Both the position numbers and the translations under genes were made by a program. Under the pieces are notes generated by a model that was not told the origin of the DNA, did not search any database, and saw only the letters and a program-made list of their open reading frames with translations. DNA of 64,000 nucleotides from an uncultured Collinsella sp. (lineage in GTDB: Bacteria > Actinomycetota > Coriobacteriia > Coriobacteriales > Coriobacteriaceae). Positions within the stretch are counted from its first letter, which is position 1. Every line of letters begins with the position of its first letter. Shown in pieces: positions 55,119 to 63,909 of this stretch. The stretch lies in NCBI GenBank assembly GCA_900757495.1, contig CAAENX010000023.1:145750-209749 (forward strand), given 5' to 3'.

Positions 55119-56504
55119 GTGGATTTAAACAGGCTGATTCTGGGCAAGAGCTACAACTCTACCAAGGTCTTTCGTACGGCCCAGCATGTGGTCCAGGCCA
55201 TCCTGCTCGGTGTTGTCGTTCCGGCGCTTATCCTGCTGCTTATCTGGGATTTAACCGATAATCCCAATCCCGTTCCGGGCGTTGTCGTCATTGCCGGCCT
55301 GGTCATGCTGTGCTTCTTTTTCTCGTATGTCTTTGTGGTCCCCGACGACCTCACATCGAGCGCAACCGACCGTACACTCGCCATCGCATCAAAAATATTC
55401 GCCTACACGTCGCGTGGCCTTACGCCCGAAGCTGCCCTGGGCGCCTCCAAAATCATTCTGTCCGAAACTATCGCCTCGGCCATCTGCTTCACCGACGGCA
55501 AGCAGGTGTTGGCAAGTTGGGGCGAGGATTCGACAAAGTGTCCCGCCGGCACCCCGGTCGTGCTCAAGACCACGCTCAGTGTGATTGAGACGGGCGAGCA
55601 GAGCGTGTTTTCGCGTGACACCTCCAATGAGACGGGTGGCTATTTTCCCCGCCTGCGCGCCGGTATTGTCGCACCGCTTACCGTGCGCGGGCATTGCGTG
55701 GGTACGCTCGAGCTGTACTATCCCCGCCTGAGCAGCATCGACATGCGCCAGACGGCGTTGGCCTCGGGCTTTGCCGATCTCATTTCCACGCAGCTCGCCA
55801 GCTTTGAGCTCGAGCGCCAGGACGAGCTTACGGCCCGCGTGGAGCTGCGCGCCCTGCAGTCGCAGGTCGACCCGCATTTTCTCTTCAATACCATCAGCAC
55901 GATCGTGTCGCTCGTTCGAACCGAGCCCGACAAGGCACGATCGCTGCTGATCGACTTTTCCAATTACTACCGTCAGACGCTTTCTGACTCCGATACGCTC
56001 ACCACGCTCGAGCATGAGGTGGAACAGGGCACTCGTTATATCAATCTTATGCAGGCCCGGTATGGCGACGGCCGTCTGCGCGTCTCGGTCGACATCGACT
56101 TTGAGGTGCGCGACAGCCTGGTACCGCCGTTTATCTTGCAGCCGCTGCTCGAAAACTGCATCAAGCATGCGCAGCGCGAGACCGAGCCGCTTACTATTCA
56201 TGTTAGGGCTTTTGAGACCGATGACGGCCTGGAGATCATCGTCGAAGATGACGGCATCGGCATGAGCGAAGAAGTCTGCGCGCACCTGTTTGAGCAGCAT
56301 CGTCGAGAGGAGCCCGAGAGCATTACCGCCGACGGTTCCATCAAGCGAGGCTGCGGCCTGGCACTCTTCAACGTGCTTCAGCGCATCCATTTCTTTTACG
56401 GAGAAGATTCTGGCATGCGCGTGAAGTCCCAGGAGGGCGTGGGGACGCAGGTCATCGTTGAGTTGAACGGCGAGCCGCATGAGCCGGCGCCGATGACGGT
56501 GTAG
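55119..56504 (+). CDS. LytS-type sensor histidine kinase (first copy)
   Basis: Membrane sensor kinase, 461 aa from GTG 55119. That start is preferred to ATG 55113, which sits directly against the AAAAGGGG ribosome site. Two membrane helices (about 22-70) are followed by a GAF-like domain (about 95-225), then the His_kinase domain with phospho-acceptor His253 in QVDPHFLFNTIS and an ATPase domain with PLLENCIKHA and EDDGIGMS. The LytTR regulator starts 38 bases after the stop. About 5.9 kb downstream lies a paralogue with the same layout. Confidence 0.93.
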   Translation: MDLNRLILGKSYNSTKVFRTAQHVVQAILLGVVVPALILLLIWDLTDNPNPVPGVVVIAGLVMLCFFFSYVFVVPDDLTSSATDRTLAIASKIFAYTSRGLTPEAALGASKIILSETIASAICFTDGKQVLASWGEDSTKCPAGTPVVLKTTLSVIETGEQSVFSRDTSNETGGYFPRLRAGIVAPLTVRGHCVGTLELYYPRLSSIDMRQTALASGFADLISTQLASFELERQDELTARVELRALQSQVDPHFLFNTISTIVSLVRTEPDKARSLLIDFSNYYRQTLSDSDTLTTLEHEVEQGTRYINLMQARYGDGRLRVSVDIDFEVRDSLVPPFILQPLLENCIKHAQRETEPLTIHVRAFETDDGLEIIVEDDGIGMSEEVCAHLFEQHRREEPESITADGSIKRGCGLALFNVLQRIHFFYGEDSGMRVKSQEGVGTQVIVELNGEPHEPAPMTV

Positions 56505-56542
56505 CGCGCGGTTGGATTGAGAGAAAAAGAGGGGAAGCGCAT

Positions 56543-57277
56543 ATGTCCGAAGACTGGAACATCTTGGTGGTTGATGACGAGCCCCCTATTAGGGCTGAGC
56601 TACGTTATCTGTTGGAAAAGGATGCACGTGTGGGACAGATTGCCGAGGCGGGCAATGTCACCGAGGCCGTGGAGTCGATTCTGTCGAACAAGCCCGACGT
56701 GCTGTTTTTGGATATCACGATGCCCGGCCGCTCGGGAATTGAGCTAGCCGAGACGCTGCAGAACCTAAAGACGCCGCCGGTCGTGGTGTTTGTGACGGCA
56801 TTTGCCGAGTATGCGGCCGATGCCTATAACCTCGATGCCGTCGATTACATCGTCAAGCCAGTCGAGGATGCCCGCCTGTCAAAGGCGCTCGACAAGATCG
56901 AGACCGCTCTGGGCGCTCGCCGTGTCGTCCATGCTCCGAGCCAGCCATTGCGCCTGACGGTGGATCGTGGGGGTAAAAAGGTGTTCATTCCCGTGGCGGA
57001 TGTCTGCTACTTTGAGGCACGCGCCGATTTTTGCAACGCCGTCTGCGCCGAGGGAACATACCTGATCAATGAGTCGATTTCCTCGCTCGAGCGGCGCCTG
57101 GCCTCCGAGGGCTTTATCCGTGTCCACCGCAGTTATCTGGTCAATTTGGAAGACGTGCACAATGTCGAGATCGGCTCCACGGGCCTGATGGAGCTCAGGC
57201 TCGATCGCGTGACCTCGACGGTGCCCGTGTCCCGCCGTCGCGCCGCCGAGGTTAAGACGCACCTGGGGCTTGCGTAA
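56543..57277 (+). CDS. LytTR-family response regulator (first copy)
   Basis: 244-aa partner of the preceding kinase. The receiver domain (about 5-120) has acidic pocket VVDDE and phospho-acceptor Asp57 in LFLDITMPG, with Lys in VDYIVKPVE. The C-terminal LytTR DNA-binding domain (about 140-240) shows EARADFCNAVCAEG, FIRVHRSYLVNL and PVSRRRAAEVK. GAGGGG precedes the ATG. LytTR regulators commonly control cell-surface, polysaccharide or transport genes; the target may be nearby. Confidence 0.94.
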   Translation: MSEDWNILVVDDEPPIRAELRYLLEKDARVGQIAEAGNVTEAVESILSNKPDVLFLDITMPGRSGIELAETLQNLKTPPVVVFVTAFAEYAADAYNLDAVDYIVKPVEDARLSKALDKIETALGARRVVHAPSQPLRLTVDRGGKKVFIPVADVCYFEARADFCNAVCAEGTYLINESISSLERRLASEGFIRVHRSYLVNLEDVHNVEIGSTGLMELRLDRVTSTVPVSRRRAAEVKTHLGLA

Positions 57278-57309
57278 GCGGTCCGCACGCCACCGTTTAC
57301 CGCCGCAGG

Positions 57310-57337
57310 TTTGGCACGGGCGCGCGGTGGGCATAAT
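57310..57337 (+). promoter_or_regulatory. Putative promoter of the phospholipase-like gene
   Basis: TTTGGC (57310-57315), a 16-base spacer and CATAAT (57332-57337). It ends 33 bases before the start codon. Confidence 0.4.
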
Positions 57338-57369
57338 GGGTGGCATCGAATGAAATCGAAAGGATCATT

Positions 57370-58314
57370 ATGCCTGCGCTCATTACGCATCATCTGTTTG
57401 GCGAGGAAAGCATCGACCGTCTTCCGCAGGGCGTTATCACGTCCGACGAGGAGCGTATTGCCTTTATCCTGGGCAACCAGGGCCCCGACCCGTTTTTCTT
57501 CCACATGCTCACGCCGCGCGTTTCCGATTGCACGTTGCTTGCTCAGGTCATGCACCGCTCGCGTATGTCGCGCCAGTTCTCGTGTCTGCGCGACGGCGTG
57601 TCACACCTGCAACCGCGCGATGCCAACCTGGGTCGCGCCTTTGCGCTGGGCCTGCTGTCGCACTATGTGCTCGACCGCAATGCCCACCCCTTTGTCTACG
57701 AGCAGCAGTTTGGCATTGTGGACTCCGATCCCGAGCTCGAGGCTTCGGGCAGCCAAGTTCACGCCGTGCTCGAAAGCGACCTGGACGTGCTGATGCTGCA
57801 GCTCAAGCGCGATGGGGCAACGGTCGAGGATTATTCGCCGGCGGGCGAGATCGTCACGACCGACCGCATCAATCGTGTTGCTGGCGTGCTGATGAGCTAC
57901 GTCGCCGGGCGCGTGTACGGTATCGATATCCCGGCGGGGGAGTACGCCGGCGCCGTAGCCGACATGCAGCTGCTCTACCGCACTATCGAGCCGGCCGGTT
58001 CGGCCAAGACGCGCGCGATTGCCCTGATCGAGGGCTTGGTGCACGATTATTCGCTGCTCGACGGCCTTGCGCACCGTGTGACGACCGAGCTGCCCGAGCG
58101 TACCGGCAACCTGGGCCACTTGGCATGGAAGAACCCCTTTACCGACGAGGTCTCGAACGAGAGTTTCCCCGAGGTCTTTGACCGCGCGCTGGTCGATTAC
58201 GAGTGCACGGTCGCCCGCTTTATCGAGACCGGCGATATGGAAGCCGTGACCAACCACGTCAATTACAGCGGTCGCGTGCTCGACGTCGACGAAGAGTTCG
58301 ACCGCGAAGAGTAG
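57370..58314 (+). CDS. Zinc-dependent phospholipase C family protein
   Basis: 314-aa protein. MPALITHHLFGEESIDRLPQ followed by LGNQGPDPFFFHM matches the Zn-dependent phospholipase C-like family found in Firmicutes and Coriobacteria. HYVLDRNAHPFVYEQQ and other histidines and aspartates are candidate metal ligands. There is no signal peptide, so it is probably cytoplasmic and its substrate is uncertain despite the family name. ATG 57370 has GAAAGGA upstream; the open frame starts at 57340 but includes the promoter. Confidence 0.82.
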   Translation: MPALITHHLFGEESIDRLPQGVITSDEERIAFILGNQGPDPFFFHMLTPRVSDCTLLAQVMHRSRMSRQFSCLRDGVSHLQPRDANLGRAFALGLLSHYVLDRNAHPFVYEQQFGIVDSDPELEASGSQVHAVLESDLDVLMLQLKRDGATVEDYSPAGEIVTTDRINRVAGVLMSYVAGRVYGIDIPAGEYAGAVADMQLLYRTIEPAGSAKTRAIALIEGLVHDYSLLDGLAHRVTTELPERTGNLGHLAWKNPFTDEVSNESFPEVFDRALVDYECTVARFIETGDMEAVTNHVNYSGRVLDVDEEFDREE

Positions 58315-58415
58315 GGCTCGTGCGTGCCCCTTTGCCGAATCCTTACCGGCGCCTCTGGACAATTGGGGTACGATGAACTAACTGCATATCGGGCGAATAC
58401 GAAGGGGCCCTGTCC

Positions 58416-59666
58416 ATGAAATACACCAAGCTCGAGCGTAACTGGGTTATGTACGATGTGGGCAACTCGGCCCTCGTGCTGCTCAATACCTCGGTGGTGC
58501 CCATCTACTTTAACGCCATCAATACCGGTGCTTCCTCGGCAGACCTGGTGGTCGCTTGGGGCAACGCGCAGACGATCGCCTCGCTAGTCATTGCCATGCT
58601 CATGCCCATTCTGGGCGCGCTTGCCGATTACGCCGGCAACAAGATCAAGTTCTTCTTGGGCTTCTTCCTCACGGGCCTGGTCCTTTGCCTGGCGCAGGCT
58701 ATCCCAATGTCCGCCATGGCATTTTTGACCGTGTACGTGCTGTGCACCATCGGCCTTAACTCTTCTATGACGTTCTACGACGCCATGCTGCCCGACATTA
58801 CCACCGACGAGCGCATGGACGCCGTGTCCAGCTCGGGCTATGCCTGGGGTTACATCGGTTCCACCGTACCGTTCATCATCTGCCTGGCGCTTATCATGGG
58901 TGGCCCCGCTCTCGGCGTCCCCACCATGCTGGCAACGCGTCTGTCGTTTATCATCACCGGTGCCTGGTGGCTCATCTTTACCCTGCCGCTCATTCGCACC
59001 TATAAGCAAAAGTACGGTCGCGAGCGCGGTCCCCAGGACACCATCGGCCACATCGTGGGCGGCGTGTTCTCCGAGGTCGGACACACCATGCGCGAAATCG
59101 CCCACAACAAGACCGTGCTGGTCTACATGATCGCGTTCTTCTTCTACATCGACGGTGTGCATACGGTCATTTCCATGGCAACCAGCTACGGCTCGGCTCT
59201 GGGTATCGATTCGACCCAGCTGGTGCTGGCGCTGCTCGTCACGCAGTTTGTGGCCTTTCCGTCCGCCATCATCTACGGCAAGCTCGCCGGACGCGTGGGC
59301 ACGCTCAACATGATTCTGGTGGCGGTCGCCGCCTACATGGGCATTGTGCTGTTCGCCGCGTTCTTCCTAAAGACCGCCTTTGAGTTCTGGGTGCTTGCCA
59401 TTATGGTCGGCCTGTTCCAGGGCGGCGTGCAGGCGCTCAGCCGTAGCTACTTTGGCCGCATTATCCCTAAGGAAAAATCCAACGAGTACTACGGCTTCTT
59501 TGACATCTTTGGTCGTTATGCAAGCGTCATGGGCACCTTTCTAGTGTCGGTCGTCACCTCGCTGACCGGCAACCCGTCGCTGGGCGTCCTTTCCATTGGC
59601 GTGCTGCTGGTTGTTGGCTTTATGCTGCTGGTCCGCCTGTCCCGCATGACTCAGGCGGCGGCGTAA
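58416..59666 (+). CDS. MFS transporter, UMF1/Atg22-like family
   Basis: 416-aa membrane protein with about 12 helices. MKYTKLERNWVMYDVGNSA and LLNTSVVPIYF are typical of the UMF1 (YxiO-like) group, as is the cytoplasmic loop after NSSMTFYDAMLPDI. A second-half motif GGVQALSRSYFGRIIPKEKSNEYYGFFDIFG is the family hallmark. Substrate unknown; vacuole-effluxer relatives move amino acids. TACGAT at 58369-58374 may be its -10. Confidence 0.9.
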   Translation: MKYTKLERNWVMYDVGNSALVLLNTSVVPIYFNAINTGASSADLVVAWGNAQTIASLVIAMLMPILGALADYAGNKIKFFLGFFLTGLVLCLAQAIPMSAMAFLTVYVLCTIGLNSSMTFYDAMLPDITTDERMDAVSSSGYAWGYIGSTVPFIICLALIMGGPALGVPTMLATRLSFIITGAWWLIFTLPLIRTYKQKYGRERGPQDTIGHIVGGVFSEVGHTMREIAHNKTVLVYMIAFFFYIDGVHTVISMATSYGSALGIDSTQLVLALLVTQFVAFPSAIIYGKLAGRVGTLNMILVAVAAYMGIVLFAAFFLKTAFEFWVLAIMVGLFQGGVQALSRSYFGRIIPKEKSNEYYGFFDIFGRYASVMGTFLVSVVTSLTGNPSLGVLSIGVLLVVGFMLLVRLSRMTQAAA

Positions 59667-59791
59667 GGCAACCGGGCTCAGTACAGCAATTGTGCCTATC
59701 TGCAGTACTCTTTTGGAAGTAGCCGCATAAATCATTCTGACTTCCGAGCAATGTTTAGCCCAAGTGGGTATGATGGAATCAGCTAGGTCGC

Positions 59792-59826
59792 GGGGCGTCG
59801 CCTGTGTTTGGCGGCGCCCCGTTTTT
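59792..59826 (+). terminator. Terminator-like hairpin just before the glycosyltransferase gene
   Basis: GGGGCGTCGCC (59792-59802) pairs with GGCGGCGCCCC (59810-59820; one T opposite G), then GTTTTTGTG. It lies only about 12 bases before the AAGGAGGG ribosome site. TATGAT at 59769-59774, if a -10, would place the hairpin at the very 5' end of the transcript. Confidence 0.7.
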
Positions 59827-59848
59827 GTGTTGCAAGGAGGGTAAAGGT

Positions 59849-61036
59849 ATGAACGCCACGGTTGTGATCCCAACATATTGGGCGGGCGATGATACCCAAG
59901 CAAACGCTCCCGGCACCTACGATCACTCGACGTCGCTCAACGCCGCCAACCCGGAACTCGATCGCTGCCTGACTTCACTCGAACAGGTGCGCGACATTCC
60001 GCGCATCATTCTCTTGGTGGTCTGTCCGGTTTCTGCCACGGCCGACGTATCCCATCGCGTGCACGAAATCGTTAATGCGCATCCCACACTTAAGGTCACC
60101 GTCGTTACCAATACTCAGGCTTCGCGTGTTGCCGACCGCGTGGCACAGATTGCGCCCAAAGGCTCGGGCGAGTGCGTGAGCCTGCGCGGCTACGGCGCCA
60201 TCCGCAACATGGGTCTTGCCTGCGCGGCGGTGCTGGGGCACGACGCGGTTGTGTTTTTGGATGACGACGAGACCGTCATCGATGCCGACTTTATGAAGCG
60301 TGCGACCTATGCGCTGGGCCAGCAGACGCGTCAGGGCCTGCCGATTTTAGTCAAGAGCGGATACTTTTATGATCGCGACGGGTCGCCGCTGGCTCCCACG
60401 GACAAAGCGGGCATTTGCCATCGCTGGTGGACCAAGCGCATCGAGTTCAATCGCTGGATGAAAAAGGCGCTCTCGGGCACCCGCATCTCGCGCTCCAATT
60501 ACGTGTGCGGCGGCCTGATGGCCCTGCACGCCCGCGCCTTTACGCGCGTGGCCTTCGACCCGTTTATCACCCGCGGCGAGGATCTGGACTACCTGTTTAA
60601 CATGCGCATGTTCGGCTATGACGTGTGGTTCGATAACGAGTGGACCGTGCGCCACCTGCCGCCCGAGTCCGAGAAGCGCTCGCCGCGCTTTATGCAGGAC
60701 GTGTACCGTTGGTACTACGAGCGGGCCAAGCTGACGTTCGCTGCGCACCAAAAGGAGCTCATTCCGGTTACGGCCGCATCACTCATGCCCTATCCGGGTC
60801 CGTGGATTTCGCGCGAGCTCGACGACCGCGTGCGCAAGACCGCCATGGTTCGCAGCATGTTTACCCGCGAGCACGAGGGGTATCTGCGCATCTGGCGTCA
60901 TGGTATTGACGAGGCCAAGACCTATGCCCGCCAAAACGCCGCAAGCTACCTGCGTTTTCAGAGTTTCTGGCCCAAGATTATGGACGAACTTTGGCGCGAC
61001 GCACAACTGATTAGCATCCTGGAGGGGGCTGAATGA
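59849..61036 (+). CDS. Family 2-type glycosyltransferase
   Basis: 395-aa cytoplasmic glycosyltransferase with GT-A fold. VVIPTYWAG opens the nucleotide-binding region, VVFLDDDETVID holds the DxD metal motif, and GEDLDYLFNMRMFGYDVWFDNEW is the conserved acceptor-side ED segment. ATG 59849 follows AAGGAGGG; the open frame to 59804 crosses the hairpin. The stop overlaps the start of a LytS-like kinase (ATGA, 61033-61036), so enzyme and sensor are produced together. Sugar donor and product unknown; a surface polymer is plausible. Confidence 0.88.
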   Translation: MNATVVIPTYWAGDDTQANAPGTYDHSTSLNAANPELDRCLTSLEQVRDIPRIILLVVCPVSATADVSHRVHEIVNAHPTLKVTVVTNTQASRVADRVAQIAPKGSGECVSLRGYGAIRNMGLACAAVLGHDAVVFLDDDETVIDADFMKRATYALGQQTRQGLPILVKSGYFYDRDGSPLAPTDKAGICHRWWTKRIEFNRWMKKALSGTRISRSNYVCGGLMALHARAFTRVAFDPFITRGEDLDYLFNMRMFGYDVWFDNEWTVRHLPPESEKRSPRFMQDVYRWYYERAKLTFAAHQKELIPVTAASLMPYPGPWISRELDDRVRKTAMVRSMFTREHEGYLRIWRHGIDEAKTYARQNAASYLRFQSFWPKIMDELWRDAQLISILEGAE

Positions 61037-62376
61037 TCGACCGGCGCGCCCAGCGCGATAATTCAATTTCAATCTTTCGCATCATCGCCGTTGTCTGCGC
61101 CGTTTGCGTGTTGGCGTACTTTATCTTTGCCCTGGCGACTGGTATTGAGCCGATTGCCACGGTGATTGCCTGTGCGCTGCTGTGCATCTTCCTGTGCATC
61201 TTTATCTTTTTGACGCTCAATCCCGATTCGGTACGCTCCCAGTACACCGAGGAGACGCTCTCGGTTGCTTCGGCCATGCTCGAGGACATTAAGGGCGGTC
61301 TGACGCAGGAATCGGCGCTTTTGGTGTGCCGGCGTATCCTGCCCGAGACACGTGCCATGACCGTTGCCATCACCGATGAGGGCAACGTGCTGGCCTGCGC
61401 GGGCGAGTTCGAGGAAAAGTTGCTGCCCGATTCGCCCATCCACACGCTTGCCACGCGCTACGTCATTGAGCACGGCATCGTGCAGTCGTTCAACCGCGTG
61501 GTGGACGTGGTAGGTTCGGATGGATCGCACAACCATGTTCCCGCCGGTATCATCGCGCCCATCAAGGTGGGCGACCGCACCGTCGGCACGCTCAAGTTCT
61601 ACTACAAGACCCCGCGTGCCGTCGACCGTACCCAGTATGCGCTCGCCTCGGGTTTTGCCGAGATCCTGTCCACGCAGCTCGCCATCCACGAGCTCGAGGT
61701 GCAAAAGGAGCTCACGGCCCGTGCCGAGGTTCGTGCCCTACAAGCGCAGATCAATCCGCACTTTCTGTTCAACACGCTCAACACTATCGCGTCGTTTACG
61801 CGCACCGATCCGCTGCGCGCCCGCGAGCTGCTGCGCGAGTTCTCGTCGTTCTATCGCGCCACGCTCGACAACTCGGGGTCGCTTATCCCGGTCTCGCGCG
61901 AGGTTGCCCAGACCAAGCGCTACCTGACGTTTGAGAAGGCGCGCTTTGGCGAGGACCGCGTACTGGCGACCTTCGATGTCTCCGAGGATGTCGAGGACAC
62001 GTTGGTCCCGGCCTTTGTAATACAGCCCATCGTCGAGAACGCCGTGCGGCATGGCATGGGCGATGACGGTGCCCTGCGGATCGATGTGACCGTCCATCAA
62101 GACGGCGACGACGCAATCCTGATTGCCGTAGCCGACAACGGTGTGGGCATGGACGAGGGCACCGCCGCCAGGCTGTTTGATGAGCGCTCCGCCCGCCCCG
62201 ATGCCAGTTCCCCGCAAGGCGGCGGCGCCGGTGTGGCCATGCACAATATTTCTGAGCGCATCCATCGCTTTTATGGACCGCACTCCTATACGCGCGTCGA
62301 ATCGGCGCCGGGCAAGGGCACCAAAGTGCTCCTGCACCTTGATTTGTCAGAGAGCATCTTTGACATTCAAGAGTAA
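61033..62376 (+). CDS. LytS-type sensor histidine kinase (second copy)
   Basis: 447-aa sensor kinase. Two close membrane helices (about 15-60), a GAF-like domain (about 75-215), His243 in QINPHFLFNTLN, and an ATPase domain with PIVENAVRHG and ADNGVGMDEG. GGAGGG precedes the ATG, which overlaps the glycosyltransferase stop. Same domain plan and clear similarity to the kinase at 55.1 kb (shared LASGFA, STQLA, ELTAR, DPLRAR/EPDKAR blocks), indicating duplication. Confidence 0.93.
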   Translation: MIDRRAQRDNSISIFRIIAVVCAVCVLAYFIFALATGIEPIATVIACALLCIFLCIFIFLTLNPDSVRSQYTEETLSVASAMLEDIKGGLTQESALLVCRRILPETRAMTVAITDEGNVLACAGEFEEKLLPDSPIHTLATRYVIEHGIVQSFNRVVDVVGSDGSHNHVPAGIIAPIKVGDRTVGTLKFYYKTPRAVDRTQYALASGFAEILSTQLAIHELEVQKELTARAEVRALQAQINPHFLFNTLNTIASFTRTDPLRARELLREFSSFYRATLDNSGSLIPVSREVAQTKRYLTFEKARFGEDRVLATFDVSEDVEDTLVPAFVIQPIVENAVRHGMGDDGALRIDVTVHQDGDDAILIAVADNGVGMDEGTAARLFDERSARPDASSPQGGGAGVAMHNISERIHRFYGPHSYTRVESAPGKGTKVLLHLDLSESIFDIQE

Positions 62377-62448
62377 AATAAAAGGCTATGGGCTCAACGC
62401 CAAGCGGCGGATGCCCGGCGTAGTTTGTTGACGAAAGGTTTAATCCCT

Positions 62449-63165
62449 ATGCTGCGTGCGATGATTGTGGATGATGAGGCCCCGGCCCGTTCGGAACTTC
62501 GCTTCTTGCTCGAGCAGACGGGCAAGATCGGCACGATCACTGAGGCGTCGAGCGTCCGCTCCGCCATTGAGATGTTGATGGAAAGCCGCGTCGATGTCGT
62601 ATTTCTCGATATCTCGATGCCCGGCGCTTCTGGTCTGCAGCTTGCCGAGGCACTGCATAAGCTTAAGAATCCGCCGGCGATTGTGTTTGTGACCGCGTAT
62701 AGCGATCATGCCGTCGAGGCGTTCGACGTAGATGCTGTCGATTACCTAATGAAACCGGTTGAGGAGGCACGCCTGGATCGCGCGATCGAGAAGGTCATGC
62801 AGCGCGCCAAGCCCGTCACGGACAGCAAGGCCACCATCGAGCGCATTCCGGTGGAAAAGGGCGGCCGTAAGGTCCTCATTCCCGTGGATGACATTCGCTT
62901 CATCATGGCCAAGGACGATTACTCCTGTATCTATACCGTCGATGATCGTTTTCTTTCGACGACTTCGTTGGCGCAGTTCGAGGCCAAGCTTTGCGACTTT
63001 GGCTTCTTTCGCGTTCATCGCCGCTATATCGTCAACTTGGCGTGCGTCACAGATGTCGAGACGGTGCCCTCGGGCGCTATCCAACTGGGCATTACGGGCG
63101 TCGACGAACGCGTGCCGGTCTCGCGCCGCCGCGTTGTGCCGCTCAAGAAGGCCCTGAGCCTCTAG
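62449..63165 (+). CDS. LytTR-family response regulator (second copy)
   Basis: 238-aa regulator paired with the preceding kinase. Receiver with IVDDEAPARSELRFLLEQ, phospho-acceptor Asp54 (VVFLDISMPG) and VDYLMKPVEE; LytTR domain with FIMAKDDYSCIY, FFRVHRRYIVNL and PVSRRRVVPLK. ATG 62449 has GAAAGG ten bases upstream; the frame extends to TTG 62425 without support. Similar throughout to the regulator at 56.5 kb, so the two pairs are paralogues that might share DNA sites or cross-talk. Confidence 0.93.
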   Translation: MLRAMIVDDEAPARSELRFLLEQTGKIGTITEASSVRSAIEMLMESRVDVVFLDISMPGASGLQLAEALHKLKNPPAIVFVTAYSDHAVEAFDVDAVDYLMKPVEEARLDRAIEKVMQRAKPVTDSKATIERIPVEKGGRKVLIPVDDIRFIMAKDDYSCIYTVDDRFLSTTSLAQFEAKLCDFGFFRVHRRYIVNLACVTDVETVPSGAIQLGITGVDERVPVSRRRVVPLKKALSL

Positions 63166-63171
63166 CACACT

Positions 63172-63221
63172 GGCCCCGCAGCCCTGTAGACCAATTGTCT
63201 GCGGAGCCGTGGGGCTTTTTG
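63172..63221 (+). terminator. Terminator after the second LytTR regulator
   Basis: GCCCC-GCAG (63173-63181) pairs with CTGC (63199-63202) and GGGGC (63211-63215), with a bulge, followed by TTTTTGT. Confidence 0.65.
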
Positions 63222-63256
63222 TATATACGTCGAATCGGTTTTGCAGAAGGGATCCC

Positions 63257-63724
63257 ATGAACAGTGCAAGCGCCAAGCGCATCGACATCATCTCGGACAC
63301 CCACGGCTATCTTTCGCCCGCGCTTCTGGACGAGCTCAAGGGCGCAGATCTGATCATCCACGCCGGAGACCTCACCTCAGAGATGGATTACGAGCATCTA
63401 TGCACCATCGCCCCCGTGCGAGCGGTCCTAGGAAACAACGACTACTACCGCGACTACGGCCCGGATGTAGACCGTCTGGCCCTCTTCACCTACGAAGGCC
63501 TCAAATTCGCCGTAGCCCACTACCGTGAAGACCTGCCTGTGGGATCCGTAGACGTAGCCATCAACGGTCACACCCACGTAACCAAAGAAGCCCAAGTGGG
63601 CCGCTGCCTGGTCCTCAATCCCGGCAGCGCCAGCTATCCCAGAGGCAGCCGAGGCCCCACCATGGCCAGAATGCTCGTCAAAGACGGCAAGATTCTGAGC
63701 ACCAAGTTTATTGACTTGGAGTAA
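63257..63724 (+). CDS. YfcE/MJ0936-type metallophosphoesterase
   Basis: 155-aa calcineurin-like phosphoesterase. Metal-binding motifs in order: ISDTHG, HAGD, LGNND, and INGHTHV; LNPGSASYPRG near the end is typical of the YfcE group. These enzymes hydrolyse phosphodiesters in vitro; the natural substrate is usually unknown. ATG 63257 has AGAAGGG upstream; the frame is open from 63209 but includes the preceding terminator. The last quarter has unusually AT-leaning third positions compared with neighbours. Confidence 0.9.
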   Translation: MNSASAKRIDIISDTHGYLSPALLDELKGADLIIHAGDLTSEMDYEHLCTIAPVRAVLGNNDYYRDYGPDVDRLALFTYEGLKFAVAHYREDLPVGSVDVAINGHTHVTKEAQVGRCLVLNPGSASYPRGSRGPTMARMLVKDGKILSTKFIDLE

Positions 63725-63736
63725 CCGCAACAAAAC

Positions 63737-63770
63737 CGGGGGATGCAGATCGCGTCTCCCGTTTTTCTTT
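63737..63770 (+). terminator. Terminator of the phosphoesterase gene
   Basis: CGGGGGATGC (63737-63746) pairs with GCGTCTCCCG (63752-63761; two G-T pairs), followed by TTTTTCTTT. Confidence 0.75.
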
Positions 63771-63909
63771 GAGCCAAAGGCCGAAGTTCAACAAGATCCA
63801 TCAGACCAACCCCGCCGCGGAGCACGCGGGCTAGCCGCGCAGCGGCGCACGCCCGCAAAACTGGTTGAACAATGTGACGGCAGGGAGGGTCTCCGGGGCC
63901 GGCTGGCGC

